Shown here: positions 36,081 through 44,952 of the stretch, piece after piece | Layout of the letters: each line of letters starts with the position of its first letter | How positions within the stretch are numbered: position 1 is the first letter of the stretch | Origin: CAZQVN01 sp964596775 | GTDB taxonomy: Bacteria > Eisenbacteria > RBG-16-71-46 > JABDJR01 > JAWXBZ01 | Length of the DNA stretch: 64,000 nucleotides | Assembly: GCA_964596775.1 (NCBI GenBank) | Contig: CAZQVN010000002.1 | Span: 1-64,000 of the forward strand | Direction: 5' to 3' | Notes under the pieces: model-generated | What the model was told of the DNA's origin: nothing | The model's database searches: none | What the model saw: only the letters and a program-made list of their open reading frames with translations | Made by a program: the position numbers and the translations under genes

Positions 36081-37467
36081 GAAAGAGTCCTGACTTGGAA
36101 AACTGGAAGTCCTGGCTCGCGGCCAGGCGCACCACCGATTCATCACCGCTTCGGGCATACTCGACCCGGAACAGGAACGACTTCGTGCTCAGGAACCTCA
36201 CCCCGCCGCCGTAACTCGCGGTGAGATGATCGAGGGACACGTCCCGGAAGTCCCCGAACACCTGCCCCCAGTCGGCCAGGAGATAGGCGTCGAGCCCGGC
36301 GCCGGTGGCGGATTTGACCACCCACAGGGGCCAGCGGTACTCCGCGCTGGCCAGGACCAGCCCGCGATCGTGCCAGCGGAAGTCGCGAAAGCCGCGCAAC
36401 TGGTCCGGGTCGTCGTTCGTCATGAGGCGCTGGAAGGGAACGGGGCCTCCCCCGGCCGGATCGATCCAGGACAGGACGCCGCGGAGCGCCAGCGCGCGTC
36501 GCGAGTTCCAGAGAGGAATGAACTGCTGGAGTTCGCCGCGGTAGGTCCAGAATGCGGCCGAGCCGTCTCCGGTTTCGGCAAAGTAGACGGCGCGGGCCCG
36601 CCGCAGTCCGCCGTGCTCCGGCCGCCCCGTTTCGACGAAATTCTCGTGATGAATCTCGACGCCCGCGGAGTATCCGTCGGAGCGCCGACCGAAGCCAGCG
36701 GGAAGCCGGTCGGCAAACCTGTCGGCGAGACCCGGAGTGTTCTGCTCGCGCGGCCCGCGCGCGCCGGCCGCGGAGTAGAGACCGGTGACCGCCACGTCGA
36801 GCCCGGCCGCGGGCCGATGCCGGAGCGTGAGTCCGCCCCAGGTCAGCTCCTGGGTGTAGAACGACTCGTCCTCTTCAAGGGCCTCGGGGCCGAGCCCGAA
36901 GAAACGGGCGTTGCGCCGCAGCCGGTAACCGGCGCCCAGCTCCACCCCGATGGGGCTATCATCCCGGAAGCGAAGCCCGAGGTTGACCTTGCGCGAAGCG
37001 CTGGTGCTGAGCTGGGTGCCCAGGCGAAAGCGGTTCGCGTCGCCGAGAAACTCGTTGTGGTAGAACGTGACTCCGCCGGCCAGCCCGGTCAGGCCCCCCG
37101 CGCCCAGGTTCGTGGTGAACCCCCAGGGGAGTTCGGGGGGCGAGAGGAGCGCGCCGACCCGATCGATGACCCGATGCTCGTCGAGGAAGACGATTCCCGT
37201 GCCGAGCCCGCACCAGGCCGCCTTGACCGGAAACGTGACCACCCGCCACGGCCACACGACGGCTCCCTCCCAGACCGGCATGCCGTGCGGCTCAAAGCGC
37301 CGGGTCGTGGAGTCGAGCGGGGCGGGGATGGAGCCCCAGGGGGAGGCCTGGACGGGATGTCCGCCGGCCGGATCATCGGGCGCGTCGCCGGCCGCGACCG
37401 GCGGTGCGGTCACGGCATTGAGAAGCGCGAAAGCGAGCAACGCCGGAACGACAGGGAATTTCCGCAT
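36052..37467 (-). CDS. Omp85/BamA-type outer-membrane barrel protein
   Basis: A 471-residue protein with a signal peptide (residues 1-26). From about residue 115 it shows alternating beta strands and ends in a barrel-like strand SQDFQFSKSGLF. DQLRGFRDFRWHDRG near residue 355 matches the (V/L)RGF motif of the Omp85 L6 loop, followed by ASAEYRWPL. There are no POTRA repeats in the short N-terminal part, so it resembles the surface-antigen or patatin-linked type rather than BamA. It begins the three-gene operon with the kinase-like protein and the carrier. Confidence 0.8.
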   Translation of the reverse strand: MRKFPVVPALLAFALLNAVTAPPVAAGDAPDDPAGGHPVQASPWGSIPAPLDSTTRRFEPHGMPVWEGAVVWPWRVVTFPVKAAWCGLGTGIVFLDEHRVIDRVGALLSPPELPWGFTTNLGAGGLTGLAGGVTFYHNEFLGDANRFRLGTQLSTSASRKVNLGLRFRDDSPIGVELGAGYRLRRNARFFGLGPEALEEDESFYTQELTWGGLTLRHRPAAGLDVAVTGLYSAAGARGPREQNTPGLADRFADRLPAGFGRRSDGYSAGVEIHHENFVETGRPEHGGLRRARAVYFAETGDGSAAFWTYRGELQQFIPLWNSRRALALRGVLSWIDPAGGGPVPFQRLMTNDDPDQLRGFRDFRWHDRGLVLASAEYRWPLWVVKSATGAGLDAYLLADWGQVFGDFRDVSLDHLTASYGGGVRFLSTKSFLFRVEYARSGDESVVRLAASQDFQFSKSGLFHGRNPVPER

Positions 37468-37627
37468 GGGCGGGAGTGTGCCCGATATCCCGAAGGGGCG
37501 ACAAGTCCAAATGCCTCAAGGCGAACCCTGACGGGGTCGATGACTGTGTCGTGGAGAAAGTCTCCCTGTCCATGGGCACAGGCATCTTGAAAAACGGCTC
37601 CCCGAGCCTCACACTGCGAGTGATCCG

Positions 37628-39046
37628 ATGCAGAACTTCGATCTCCTTGTCATAGGGACCGGCCCCGCCGGTCAACGCGCCGCCGTCCAGGCCGCCAAGC
37701 TGGGCAAGAAGGTCGGCATCTGCGAACGCCGTGAAGTCGTCGGCGGAGTGTGCATCAACACCGGCACGGTGCCTTCCAAGACGTTCCGCGAGGCCGTGCT
37801 CTACCTCACCGGGTTCGGACAGCGGAGCATTTACGGTTCCGCGTACACGGTCAAGGACAAGGTGACGATGCAGGACCTTCTCTTCCGGTGCACGCATGTC
37901 ATCCGGAGAGAGGTCGACGTGATCGGCGACCAGATGCACCGCAACGGCATCCAGCTGTTTTCCGGGGCGGCCCGCTTCACGGGGCCCCATGAAGTCGAGG
38001 TTCACGGCGCCGCCGGCGTCTCCTCCATTCACGCGGAACGGATCGTCGTCGCCGTCGGAACGAAGCCGGCCGCGCCCGCCGACGTGCCGGCCGACGGCGA
38101 AACCGTCCTGACCTCCGACATGATCCTCGAGCTGAAGACGCTGCCGCACACGATGACCGTCGTTGGAGCGGGCGTGATCGGCCTCGAGTACGCGTCGATG
38201 TTCGCCGCGCTCGGCGTCGAGGTCACCCTGATCGACAAGCGCGCGCAGCTGCTCGACTTCGTCGACGGGGAGATCATCGAGTCCCTTTCCTACCAGATGC
38301 GGAACATGAACGTGACGTTCCGTCTCGGCGAGGACGTGGAGTCGGTGGAGGTCCCCGCGCCGGGCAGGGCGGTGGCTCATCTGAAGTCCGGCAAGAAGAT
38401 CATCTCCAACATGCTGCTCTATTCCGTCGGTCGGGAGGGCGCCACCGAGGATCTCAACCTGGAAGCGGCCGGGCTGTCCGCCGACGAGCGCGGGCGGCTC
38501 AAGGTCAACGAGTGTTTCCAGACCTCCGTTCCGCACATCTACGCGGCGGGCGACGTGATCGGGTTCCCGTCGCTGGCTTCCACGTCGATGGAGCAGGGCC
38601 GGCTGGCCTCCTGCCACGCGTTCGGAGCCGTGTGCCCCCCGATGACCCGCTTCTTTCCCTACGGCATCTATTCCGTTCCCGAGATCTCGATGGTCGGAAA
38701 GACGGAAAAGGAACTGACCGCGGAGTCGGTGCCCTACGAAGTGGGGCTGGCGCGCTACAAGGAGATCGCCCGCGGAGCGATTCTCGGCGACGAAACGGGC
38801 CTGCTGAAGCTCCTGTTTCACCGGGAAACCCGCAAGCTTCTCGGCGTGCACATCATCGGCACGGCCGCCACCGAACTCGTCCACATCGGCCAGACGGTTC
38901 TCGCATTCGACGGGACGATCGACTACTTCATCAACAACGTCTTCAATTATCCGACCCTTGCCGAGTGCTACAAGGTCGCCGCACTGGACGGCTACAACAA
39001 GGTTGTCGAATACGACCTGGCCGGAGCCGGCGCCGGGAAGCCCTGA
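37628..39046 (+). CDS. sthA: Si-specific NAD(P)+ transhydrogenase
   Basis: A 472-residue flavoprotein of the pyridine nucleotide-disulfide oxidoreductase family that exchanges reducing equivalents between NADPH and NAD+. The FAD motif GTGPAGQRAAVQAAK lies near residue 10, the NAD(P) motif VVGAGVIGLEYASMFA near 180, and HIYAAGDVIGFPSLAS near 305. The active-site region reads GVCINTGTVPSKTFREAV: the second redox cysteine of lipoamide dehydrogenases is absent, as expected for SthA. No clear ribosome site precedes the ATG at 37628. It is followed by a rhomboid gene 36 bp downstream. Confidence 0.9.
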   Translation: MQNFDLLVIGTGPAGQRAAVQAAKLGKKVGICERREVVGGVCINTGTVPSKTFREAVLYLTGFGQRSIYGSAYTVKDKVTMQDLLFRCTHVIRREVDVIGDQMHRNGIQLFSGAARFTGPHEVEVHGAAGVSSIHAERIVVAVGTKPAAPADVPADGETVLTSDMILELKTLPHTMTVVGAGVIGLEYASMFAALGVEVTLIDKRAQLLDFVDGEIIESLSYQMRNMNVTFRLGEDVESVEVPAPGRAVAHLKSGKKIISNMLLYSVGREGATEDLNLEAAGLSADERGRLKVNECFQTSVPHIYAAGDVIGFPSLASTSMEQGRLASCHAFGAVCPPMTRFFPYGIYSVPEISMVGKTEKELTAESVPYEVGLARYKEIARGAILGDETGLLKLLFHRETRKLLGVHIIGTAATELVHIGQTVLAFDGTIDYFINNVFNYPTLAECYKVAALDGYNKVVEYDLAGAGAGKP

Positions 39047-39082
39047 TCGGCCCGGCACGTCCCGACAACGGCGGGGCTTTCC

Positions 39083-39913
39083 ATGGTTGAAATCCTTGAC
39101 GGCGGATCCGGCGATCCGCCCCCCGCGCCCCCGGAACCCTCCCTGCGCGACCGCCTCTTTCCTTCCCGCGGATTTTCCGCTGTGGAAGCGCTGTGCCTGG
39201 TCAACGTGCTCGTCGGTGCGGTGCTGGTGGCCGTGTGGAAGGGAGCCTACGGCCGGGAACTCGTCACCGCCATGCGCGACTGGCACGAGGCCGTCCAGGC
39301 TCCGTGGGACGTCTGGCGGATGACCCCGACGCTGTTCATCCATGCCGGCTTCGGGCACCTGGCGCGCAACATGCTGGGCCTGGTCGCAGCCGGAGGGGCC
39401 GTCGAGATCTTCTACGGATCCCGGCGCACGATCGCGATCTACTTCCTGACCGGGATGACGGGCGCGGTGTTCTCCTATTTCGGGCATATGCGGCCGCCCC
39501 TGTCGGTGGGCGCCTCGGGCGCCGTATTCGGCCTGGCGGGCGTGACCGCCGCGTTTCTCGTCCGCTACTACCCGCGGTTCACGGAACGGCAGAAGTGGAA
39601 GACCCGTCGCGTGTACGGCCCGCTGTTCCTGCTGCTCGTGGCGCCGTCGCTGCTGCAGGCGGACTATCATGCCCACGTGGGTGGGTTCCTGGCCGGCATA
39701 CTTCTTGGCCTGCTGCTCCCGCTGGACGATGAAGGGCGGAAGCATCTGCATCCGCCGGATCATGCTCCGGACCTGCAGCTTGTGGAACTCGACCCGGAGG
39801 GGGGTGGGGCGGAAGCCGGGATGCACCCGGGCGCACCGCGGCCCGCCGGTTCCGACCCGGGGCAGACTTCCGAAGGGGAGCAGAGGCGTCCGCCGGAGGA
39901 TCCGGAAACGTAA
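39083..39913 (+). CDS. Rhomboid family intramembrane serine protease
   Basis: A 276-residue inner-membrane protease with about six hydrophobic segments. Rhomboid motifs: HAGFGHLARNMLGL near residue 88 (His and Asn of the oxyanion site), SVGASGAVFG near 140 (catalytic Ser) and ADYHAHVGGFLAGILLG near 195 (catalytic His). The last ~60 residues are hydrophilic and Pro/Gly/Glu-rich. Substrates are unknown. It follows sthA on the same strand and ends at a strong hairpin. A second rhomboid gene lies at 58010. Confidence 0.9.
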   Translation: MVEILDGGSGDPPPAPPEPSLRDRLFPSRGFSAVEALCLVNVLVGAVLVAVWKGAYGRELVTAMRDWHEAVQAPWDVWRMTPTLFIHAGFGHLARNMLGLVAAGGAVEIFYGSRRTIAIYFLTGMTGAVFSYFGHMRPPLSVGASGAVFGLAGVTAAFLVRYYPRFTERQKWKTRRVYGPLFLLLVAPSLLQADYHAHVGGFLAGILLGLLLPLDDEGRKHLHPPDHAPDLQLVELDPEGGGAEAGMHPGAPRPAGSDPGQTSEGEQRRPPEDPET

Positions 39914-39915
39914 AA

Positions 39916-39953
39916 CGCCCGGCGGCCCCGGTAAAAACCGGGACCGCCGGGCG
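39916..39953. terminator. Bidirectional hairpin between convergent genes
   Basis: A long stem (CGCCCGGCGG, then CCCGG) pairs across a TAAAAA loop in the 75-bp space between the rhomboid and repeat-protein genes. There is no adjacent T-run on either strand. Its place and strength suggest a shared terminator. Confidence 0.55.
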
Positions 39954-39988
39954 CGATTGCACTGTTTCCCGGCGCCTGCCGGGGTGGA

Positions 39989-42900
39989 TCAGCGGACGAG
40001 CATGACCCGGCCGATCGACTGGGCCGATCCGCTGGAAACCCGGATGAAGTAGATCCCACCCGGCACGGAATCGCCGCCGTCGGTCCGGCCGTCCCACATC
40101 GTTTCGTGGTCGCCGGGGCCGGCGTAGCCTTCGCTGATCCGGCGGATCAGGCGACCGCTCACGTCGTAGATCCCGACGGTGACGTCACGACCCGCATCCC
40201 CGGAAACCGTGTAGGCGATCCGCGTTTCCATGCGGAACGGATTCGGCGAGGCCGGAGCCAGAAGCACCGGGGAGCCTTCCGCCGGTGATCCGCTCGGAGT
40301 CGGACCCTTGACCGTATCGTCCTTCCCGCGGGCGTTCTTGTGGATCTGCAGGTTTCCGCAGTCCAGTTCACCCGCGGCATGGAAGACCTGGTTGCCCTGG
40401 AGGTCGTAGACCCAGATCTCGTAGTAGTCCTTGCCACCGCAGGATCCCGGTCCATGACCCGATTCGCCCCGGTCTTCAACATGGGCGCGGAACCGGGCCG
40501 GCTGGTCGCGCGGACCGTTCTCGATCGAGTAGAGACCCGTGCCGGAGTAGTTGATGTTGTTGTTCTCCGCGGCCGGCGAACAGGGACCGGGGCCCGCGTC
40601 CTTCCAGCAGGAATCCGAAGTGGCATCCCAGCTGTGGAAATTGAACTCGATCTTGTTCCCCTTGCGGACGATGTGCTGCCACGAACCCGAAGGCTGCGGG
40701 CCGACGTTTCCGCCGAACGTGTGGTTCTTGTGCCCACCCTGTCCGCCGTAGTTGAGGCAGCCGCCACCGGTCATCCAGCACGATTCCGGCTCGGGGTCCG
40801 TGCACTCCGAAACCTGGACGATCCGGGTGCAGGTGCTCCGGCAATGCTCCGGATCGGCCGGGTCCGTCACGGTGACGGAGATCGTGCAGGTGCCCGCTCC
40901 CGTGAACTGAACCTCCGCGGTGGCTCCGGTCTTGGAACCGGGAATCGAGGCGATCCCGGCGGGCGTCGACGTTACCGACCAGCTCTTCGCGTACCCGTTG
41001 GCATTCACGGAGTACGTGCCCGATTCCCCGATGCACCGTGTTTCCGGACCCGATATGTTGCACGGGGGCTGCGGGCTGATCGTGATGATCTCTGAGCAGG
41101 TGGAGACGCACTCCGGATCGTTCGGGTCGGTGACGGTGAGCGTCAGCGTGCAGACGCCCGCGCCGTTGAACCGGACCTGGACCGAGGGCCCCTGGTCCAC
41201 CGGTCCGTTGCCGGTAATCGCGACGACGGGGGTCACGAAGTTGCAGATGTCGTTCGGAACGGACGTGGCCGACCACTGGCGGATGAAGCCGTTGCCCACC
41301 GGGGTCGCGTAGGTTCTCGTGTTCCCGACGCACACCGTGAAATCGCCGGTGATGCCGCAGGCCGGCGTTTCGGTGATCGTGATGATCCGGGTGCAGGTGG
41401 ACACGCAGGACTCCGGATCGTTCGCGTTGCGGACGGTCAGCGAGAGCGTGCAGGAGCCGGCCCCGCTGAAGTTGACCTTGACGCCGGATCCGGTGGTGGA
41501 TCCTTCGATGGCGCAGATGCCGGCCGGCGTCGACGTGGCGGACCACTGATAGGTGTGACCCGCGCCGGCGTTGGCCTGGTAGTTCCCCTGGGCGCCGATG
41601 CAGAGACTGGCCGGCCCGGTGAACGTGCAGTCCGGCTGCGGCGCGACGGTGACCGGAATCGAGCAGACGGTGACGCAATCCTCGGGATCGGCCGGGTTGC
41701 GGACGGTGAGCGTCAGGGTGCAGGTTCCGGCTCCGGTGAACTTGACGTTGACGCTGGATCCGCTGTCCGAGCCCTCGATGGCGCAGATGCCGCCGGGGGT
41801 GGAGGTGGCGGACCACTTGAGCGTGTGCCCGGTGACCGTGGTGCTGTACGTCTTGACGTTGTCGACACAGGCCGTGCGGTCGCCCGAGATGTTGCAGGGC
41901 GGCTGCGGGCTCACGGTGATGATCTCGGAGCAGGTGGAGAAGCAGTTGTCGGGATCGTTCGGGTCGGTGACGGTGAGCGTCAGCGTGCAGACGCCGGCGC
42001 CGGTGAACCGCAGGCTGACCGAGGAGCCCTGGTCCGCCGGACCGCCGGCGGGGGCCGTCGGGACGACGACCTCGCAGATGTTCGCGGGGACCGACGTGAC
42101 GGACCACTGGCGGATGAAGTTGTCTCCGATCGGCGTCGTGTACGTCTTCGTGTTGCCGACGCAGACGGCGAGGTCGCCGGCGATGTCACAGGCCGGCGTT
42201 TCGGTGATCGTGATGATCCGGGTGCAGGTGGACACGCAGGACTCCGGATCGTTCGCGTTGCGGACGGTCAGCGAGAGCGTGCAGGAGCCGGCCCCGCTGA
42301 AGTTGACCTTGACGCCGGATCCGGTGGTGGATCCTTCGATGGCGCAGATGCCGGCCGGCGTCGACGTGGCGGACCACTGATAGGTGTGACCCGCGCCGGC
42401 GTTGGCCTGGTAGTTCCCCTGGGCGCCGATGCAGAGACTGGCCGGCCCGGTGAACGTGCAGTCCGGCTGCGGCGCGACGGTGACCGGAATCGAGCAGACG
42501 GTGACGCAATCCTCGGGATCGGCCGGGTTGCGGACGGTGAGCGTCAGGGTGCAGGTTCCGGCTCCGGTGAACTTGACGTTGACGCTGGATCCGCTGTCCG
42601 AGCCCTCGATGGCGCAGATGCCGCCGGGGGTGGAGGTGGCGGACCACTTGAGCGTGTGCCCGGTGACCGTGGTGCTGTACGTCTTGACGTTGTCGACACA
42701 GGCCGTGCGGTCGCCCGAGATGTTGCAGGGCGGCTGCGGGCTCACGGTGATGATCTCGGAGCAGGTGGAGAAGCAGTTGTCGGGATCGTTCGGGTCGGTG
42801 ACGGTGAGCGTCAGCGTGCAGACGCCGGCGCCGGTGAACCGCAGGCTGACCGAGGAGCCCTGGTCCGCCGGACCGCCGGCGGGGGCCGTCGGGACGACGA

Positions 42901-44254
42901 CCTCGCAGATGTTCGCGGGGACCGACGTGACGGACCACTGGCGGATCAGGGGACTCTGCACCTGGGTCGTATAGGTCTTCTCGTTGCCGACGCACACGGA
43001 AACGTCGCCGGCGATGTTGCAGGGAGGAAGATCGGTAACCGTGATGATCTTCGTGCAGACGGTGCGGCAGTTCTCCGGGTCCGCCGGGTCGATCACGGTG
43101 AGCTGGAGCGTGCAGGTGCCCGCCCCGCTGAATGCAAGCTGGATCCCGGAGCCGTTGAGGGCCGCGTTCGCCGGGACGACCGAGCAGATGTTCGGGGGTG
43201 TGGATGTGACCGACCACTCTTTCGTGTAGGCGCTGCCGACGTCGGTCGTGAAGGACTGCGAACTGCCCGAACACGCGATTTCCGGCCCGTTGATCCCGCA
43301 CGGCGGAAGCGGCGAGACCTGGACGACCTGCGAGCAGGTGCTGGTGCAGGCTTTCGGGTCGATCGGATCGGACGCCGCCAGCGACACCGTGCACGCGCCC
43401 GCGCCGGTGAAGCGGACGCTCACGGACGAGCCGTTGTTGACTTCGATGGAGCAGGGGCCCGACACGGACCACTGCCGCGTGAACTCCGATCCGACGGTGG
43501 TGGTGTAGGTCCTCAGGCTTCCGACGCAGGCCGCGAGGTCGCCGCTGACATCGCACTTCGGCGGAAGGCAGCCCACCGGGTCGAACGTCATCTGCGCCAG
43601 GGCGCCGGACGAAGCGAACGTGACCACCGCGCGGTCCACCAGGCTCGTCGTCCTGATGTTCACGGTCCCCTGGCTGTTGTCGCCCAGCGCGAGGATCGGG
43701 AACGACTGGACCAGCTGGTTGCCGTCATAGAGGTCGATCGAGGATCCGAATTCCTCGATGTCGATGAACGTCATGGAGTGGAACAGGCCCTTTTTCGGAA
43801 ACTTGATGTCGATGACGCCGCCGTCCGCATTGTCGTTCGGCTGGTCGATCAGGCCGTCGCGGTTGATGTCGGTGAGGTTCTGGGGGATGATCAGGACTTT
43901 CCCCTGGGCCACCCTGTTTTCACCGGGGGTGCCCCTGCGGCCTCCCTCACCGACTCCCGGACCGCCGAAATCCCGGTTGGGGGTCCCGAGGTCGGGATCG
44001 TTGCCCGTGGGGTGCGCGGTGTCGAAGATGGCCAGCGAGTTCGGCACCTTGTTGGCCTGAACGCTGATATCGAAAGCCGAGTACACGTCGTGCGGAAGTA
44101 CCTGACCGTCGGGGAGCTGGCCCGCAACGACGGTACCAGCGGCAAGTCCTTCGAATGAATACACTTGTGGCGTGGCTTCAGAGGTGCTGGAGAGTCCCAG
44201 GCCCATAAGAATGGCCAGGACGGCACCCCCAACGGCTGGGCGTGATACCGGCAT
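39989..44254 (-). CDS. Large secreted repeat protein with ten Ig/PKD-like repeats and C-terminal sorting domain
   Basis: A 1421-residue surface or secreted protein. A signal peptide (about 1-27) leads to a ~220-residue N-terminal domain with DINRDGLIDQPND, a calcium-binding-like loop. Ten cysteine-containing repeats of ~90 residues follow, each opening with a PPC-x-I-x-G-x-x-x-x-C type motif and containing FTGAGTCTLTLTV and DPxDPExC. Next is a domain starting SCWMTGGG with TFGGNVGPQ, similar in look to post-repeat domains of other secreted proteins. The last ~85 residues form a FlgD/T9SS-type sorting domain from PNPFRMETRI to VMLVR. Repeats 3-5 and 6-8 are nearly identical. A strong promoter with an overlapping palindrome lies upstream. 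Likely an adhesin or structural surface protein. Confidence 0.85.
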   Translation of the reverse strand: MPVSRPAVGGAVLAILMGLGLSSTSEATPQVYSFEGLAAGTVVAGQLPDGQVLPHDVYSAFDISVQANKVPNSLAIFDTAHPTGNDPDLGTPNRDFGGPGVGEGGRRGTPGENRVAQGKVLIIPQNLTDINRDGLIDQPNDNADGGVIDIKFPKKGLFHSMTFIDIEEFGSSIDLYDGNQLVQSFPILALGDNSQGTVNIRTTSLVDRAVVTFASSGALAQMTFDPVGCLPPKCDVSGDLAACVGSLRTYTTTVGSEFTRQWSVSGPCSIEVNNGSSVSVRFTGAGACTVSLAASDPIDPKACTSTCSQVVQVSPLPPCGINGPEIACSGSSQSFTTDVGSAYTKEWSVTSTPPNICSVVPANAALNGSGIQLAFSGAGTCTLQLTVIDPADPENCRTVCTKIITVTDLPPCNIAGDVSVCVGNEKTYTTQVQSPLIRQWSVTSVPANICEVVVPTAPAGGPADQGSSVSLRFTGAGVCTLTLTVTDPNDPDNCFSTCSEIITVSPQPPCNISGDRTACVDNVKTYSTTVTGHTLKWSATSTPGGICAIEGSDSGSSVNVKFTGAGTCTLTLTVRNPADPEDCVTVCSIPVTVAPQPDCTFTGPASLCIGAQGNYQANAGAGHTYQWSATSTPAGICAIEGSTTGSGVKVNFSGAGSCTLSLTVRNANDPESCVSTCTRIITITETPACDIAGDLAVCVGNTKTYTTPIGDNFIRQWSVTSVPANICEVVVPTAPAGGPADQGSSVSLRFTGAGVCTLTLTVTDPNDPDNCFSTCSEIITVSPQPPCNISGDRTACVDNVKTYSTTVTGHTLKWSATSTPGGICAIEGSDSGSSVNVKFTGAGTCTLTLTVRNPADPEDCVTVCSIPVTVAPQPDCTFTGPASLCIGAQGNYQANAGAGHTYQWSATSTPAGICAIEGSTTGSGVKVNFSGAGSCTLSLTVRNANDPESCVSTCTRIITITETPACGITGDFTVCVGNTRTYATPVGNGFIRQWSATSVPNDICNFVTPVVAITGNGPVDQGPSVQVRFNGAGVCTLTLTVTDPNDPECVSTCSEIITISPQPPCNISGPETRCIGESGTYSVNANGYAKSWSVTSTPAGIASIPGSKTGATAEVQFTGAGTCTISVTVTDPADPEHCRSTCTRIVQVSECTDPEPESCWMTGGGCLNYGGQGGHKNHTFGGNVGPQPSGSWQHIVRKGNKIEFNFHSWDATSDSCWKDAGPGPCSPAAENNNINYSGTGLYSIENGPRDQPARFRAHVEDRGESGHGPGSCGGKDYYEIWVYDLQGNQVFHAAGELDCGNLQIHKNARGKDDTVKGPTPSGSPAEGSPVLLAPASPNPFRMETRIAYTVSGDAGRDVTVGIYDVSGRLIRRISEGYAGPGDHETMWDGRTDGGDSVPGGIYFIRVSSGSAQSIGRVMLVR
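41360..42946. repeat. 831-bp tandem duplication inside the repeat-protein gene
   Basis: Bases 41360-42115 recur at 42191-42946, offset 831 bp (277 codons, three repeats). The two ~756-bp blocks look identical in all positions I compared, including silent sites; only the ~75 bp between differ. This is a recent in-frame duplication. Confidence 0.92.
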
Positions 44255-44289
44255 GTGGTGCGCTCCTATGTAAAGTGTCGTGTTCAGGT

Positions 44290-44312
44290 ATCAACTGTCG
44301 TTGACAGTTGAT
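44290..44312. promoter_or_regulatory. 23-bp palindromic operator
   Basis: ATCAACTGTC and GACAGTTGAT are perfect 10-bp arms around a GTT centre. The palindrome covers the predicted transcription start (about 44308) of the 1421-residue protein gene and lies 47 bp before the nitroreductase start. This position suits a dimeric repressor. Confidence 0.7.
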
Positions 44313-44314
44313 TA

Positions 44315-44343
44315 ATTATCCGACAAGTGACGGGTTTTTTCAA
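44315..44343 (-). promoter_or_regulatory. Strong sigma70-type promoter of the repeat-protein gene
   Basis: On the minus strand TTGAAA (44343-44338) and GATAAT (44320-44315) are separated by exactly 17 bp; each box matches consensus at 5 of 6 positions. The leader to the ATG at 44254 is about 54 nt and includes AGGAG. Confidence 0.7.
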
Positions 44344-44358
44344 CGAGGATTTTATTCA

Positions 44359-44934
44359 ATGAGCGGTTCCGTTCTCAAAAAGCGAAGAAGTACCCGGGCC
44401 TTCTCGGATCGAGCGGTCGGGGCCGAACTGCTGGACGACCTGTTCGAGGCGGCGCGCTGGGCACCGTCCAATGGTAACAGGCAACCGTGGAGGTTCCTCG
44501 TCTTTTCCGGGGAGCGACGCAGCCTCCTGGCGCCGGCGCTGAGCCAGGGCAACCGGTGGGCCCTGAACGCTCCTGTCCTTGTGGTCGTTGCGACCCGCCC
44601 GGGTGACGGGGGAGAGTCCAACGGAATCCGCTACGCCGTCTACGATTGTGCCCTTTCGGTCATGTGCCTGACCGTCGAAGCCGAATTCCGGGGCCTCAGG
44701 TGTCACCAGATGGCCGGCTGGTCCGGCGAGGAACTGTCGCGGATCTGCGGCCTCCCCGAGGACGCCCTCCCGGTGGTCGTGGTCGCGATCGGCTACCAGG
44801 GCGACCCGGCCACGCTCCCTCCCGGGCTCCGGGAGAAGGAGGAACGCCCCCGCGAGCGCCGTTCCCTGGACGAGATCCGGTCCGCCGGGAGCTGGAGGGA
44901 GAGCTGGAATGCCCGGCCGGAACCGAAGCGGTAA
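44359..44934 (+). CDS. Nitroreductase family protein
   Basis: A 191-residue FMN-dependent oxidoreductase of the nitroreductase superfamily. KKRRSTRAFSDRAV at the N-terminus and AARWAPSNGNRQPWRFLVF near residue 35 are the FMN-binding signatures; GLRCHQMAGWSGEELSRICGLP and VVVAIGYQGDP near the C-terminus also fit. The physiological substrate is unknown. The ATG at 44359 is preferred because GAGG lies 10 nt upstream and the family N-terminus starts here. It shares the divergent region holding the palindrome with the repeat-protein gene. Confidence 0.85.
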   Translation: MSGSVLKKRRSTRAFSDRAVGAELLDDLFEAARWAPSNGNRQPWRFLVFSGERRSLLAPALSQGNRWALNAPVLVVVATRPGDGGESNGIRYAVYDCALSVMCLTVEAEFRGLRCHQMAGWSGEELSRICGLPEDALPVVVVAIGYQGDPATLPPGLREKEERPRERRSLDEIRSAGSWRESWNARPEPKR

Positions 44935-44952
44935 CGCGCCCCCCACAACACA

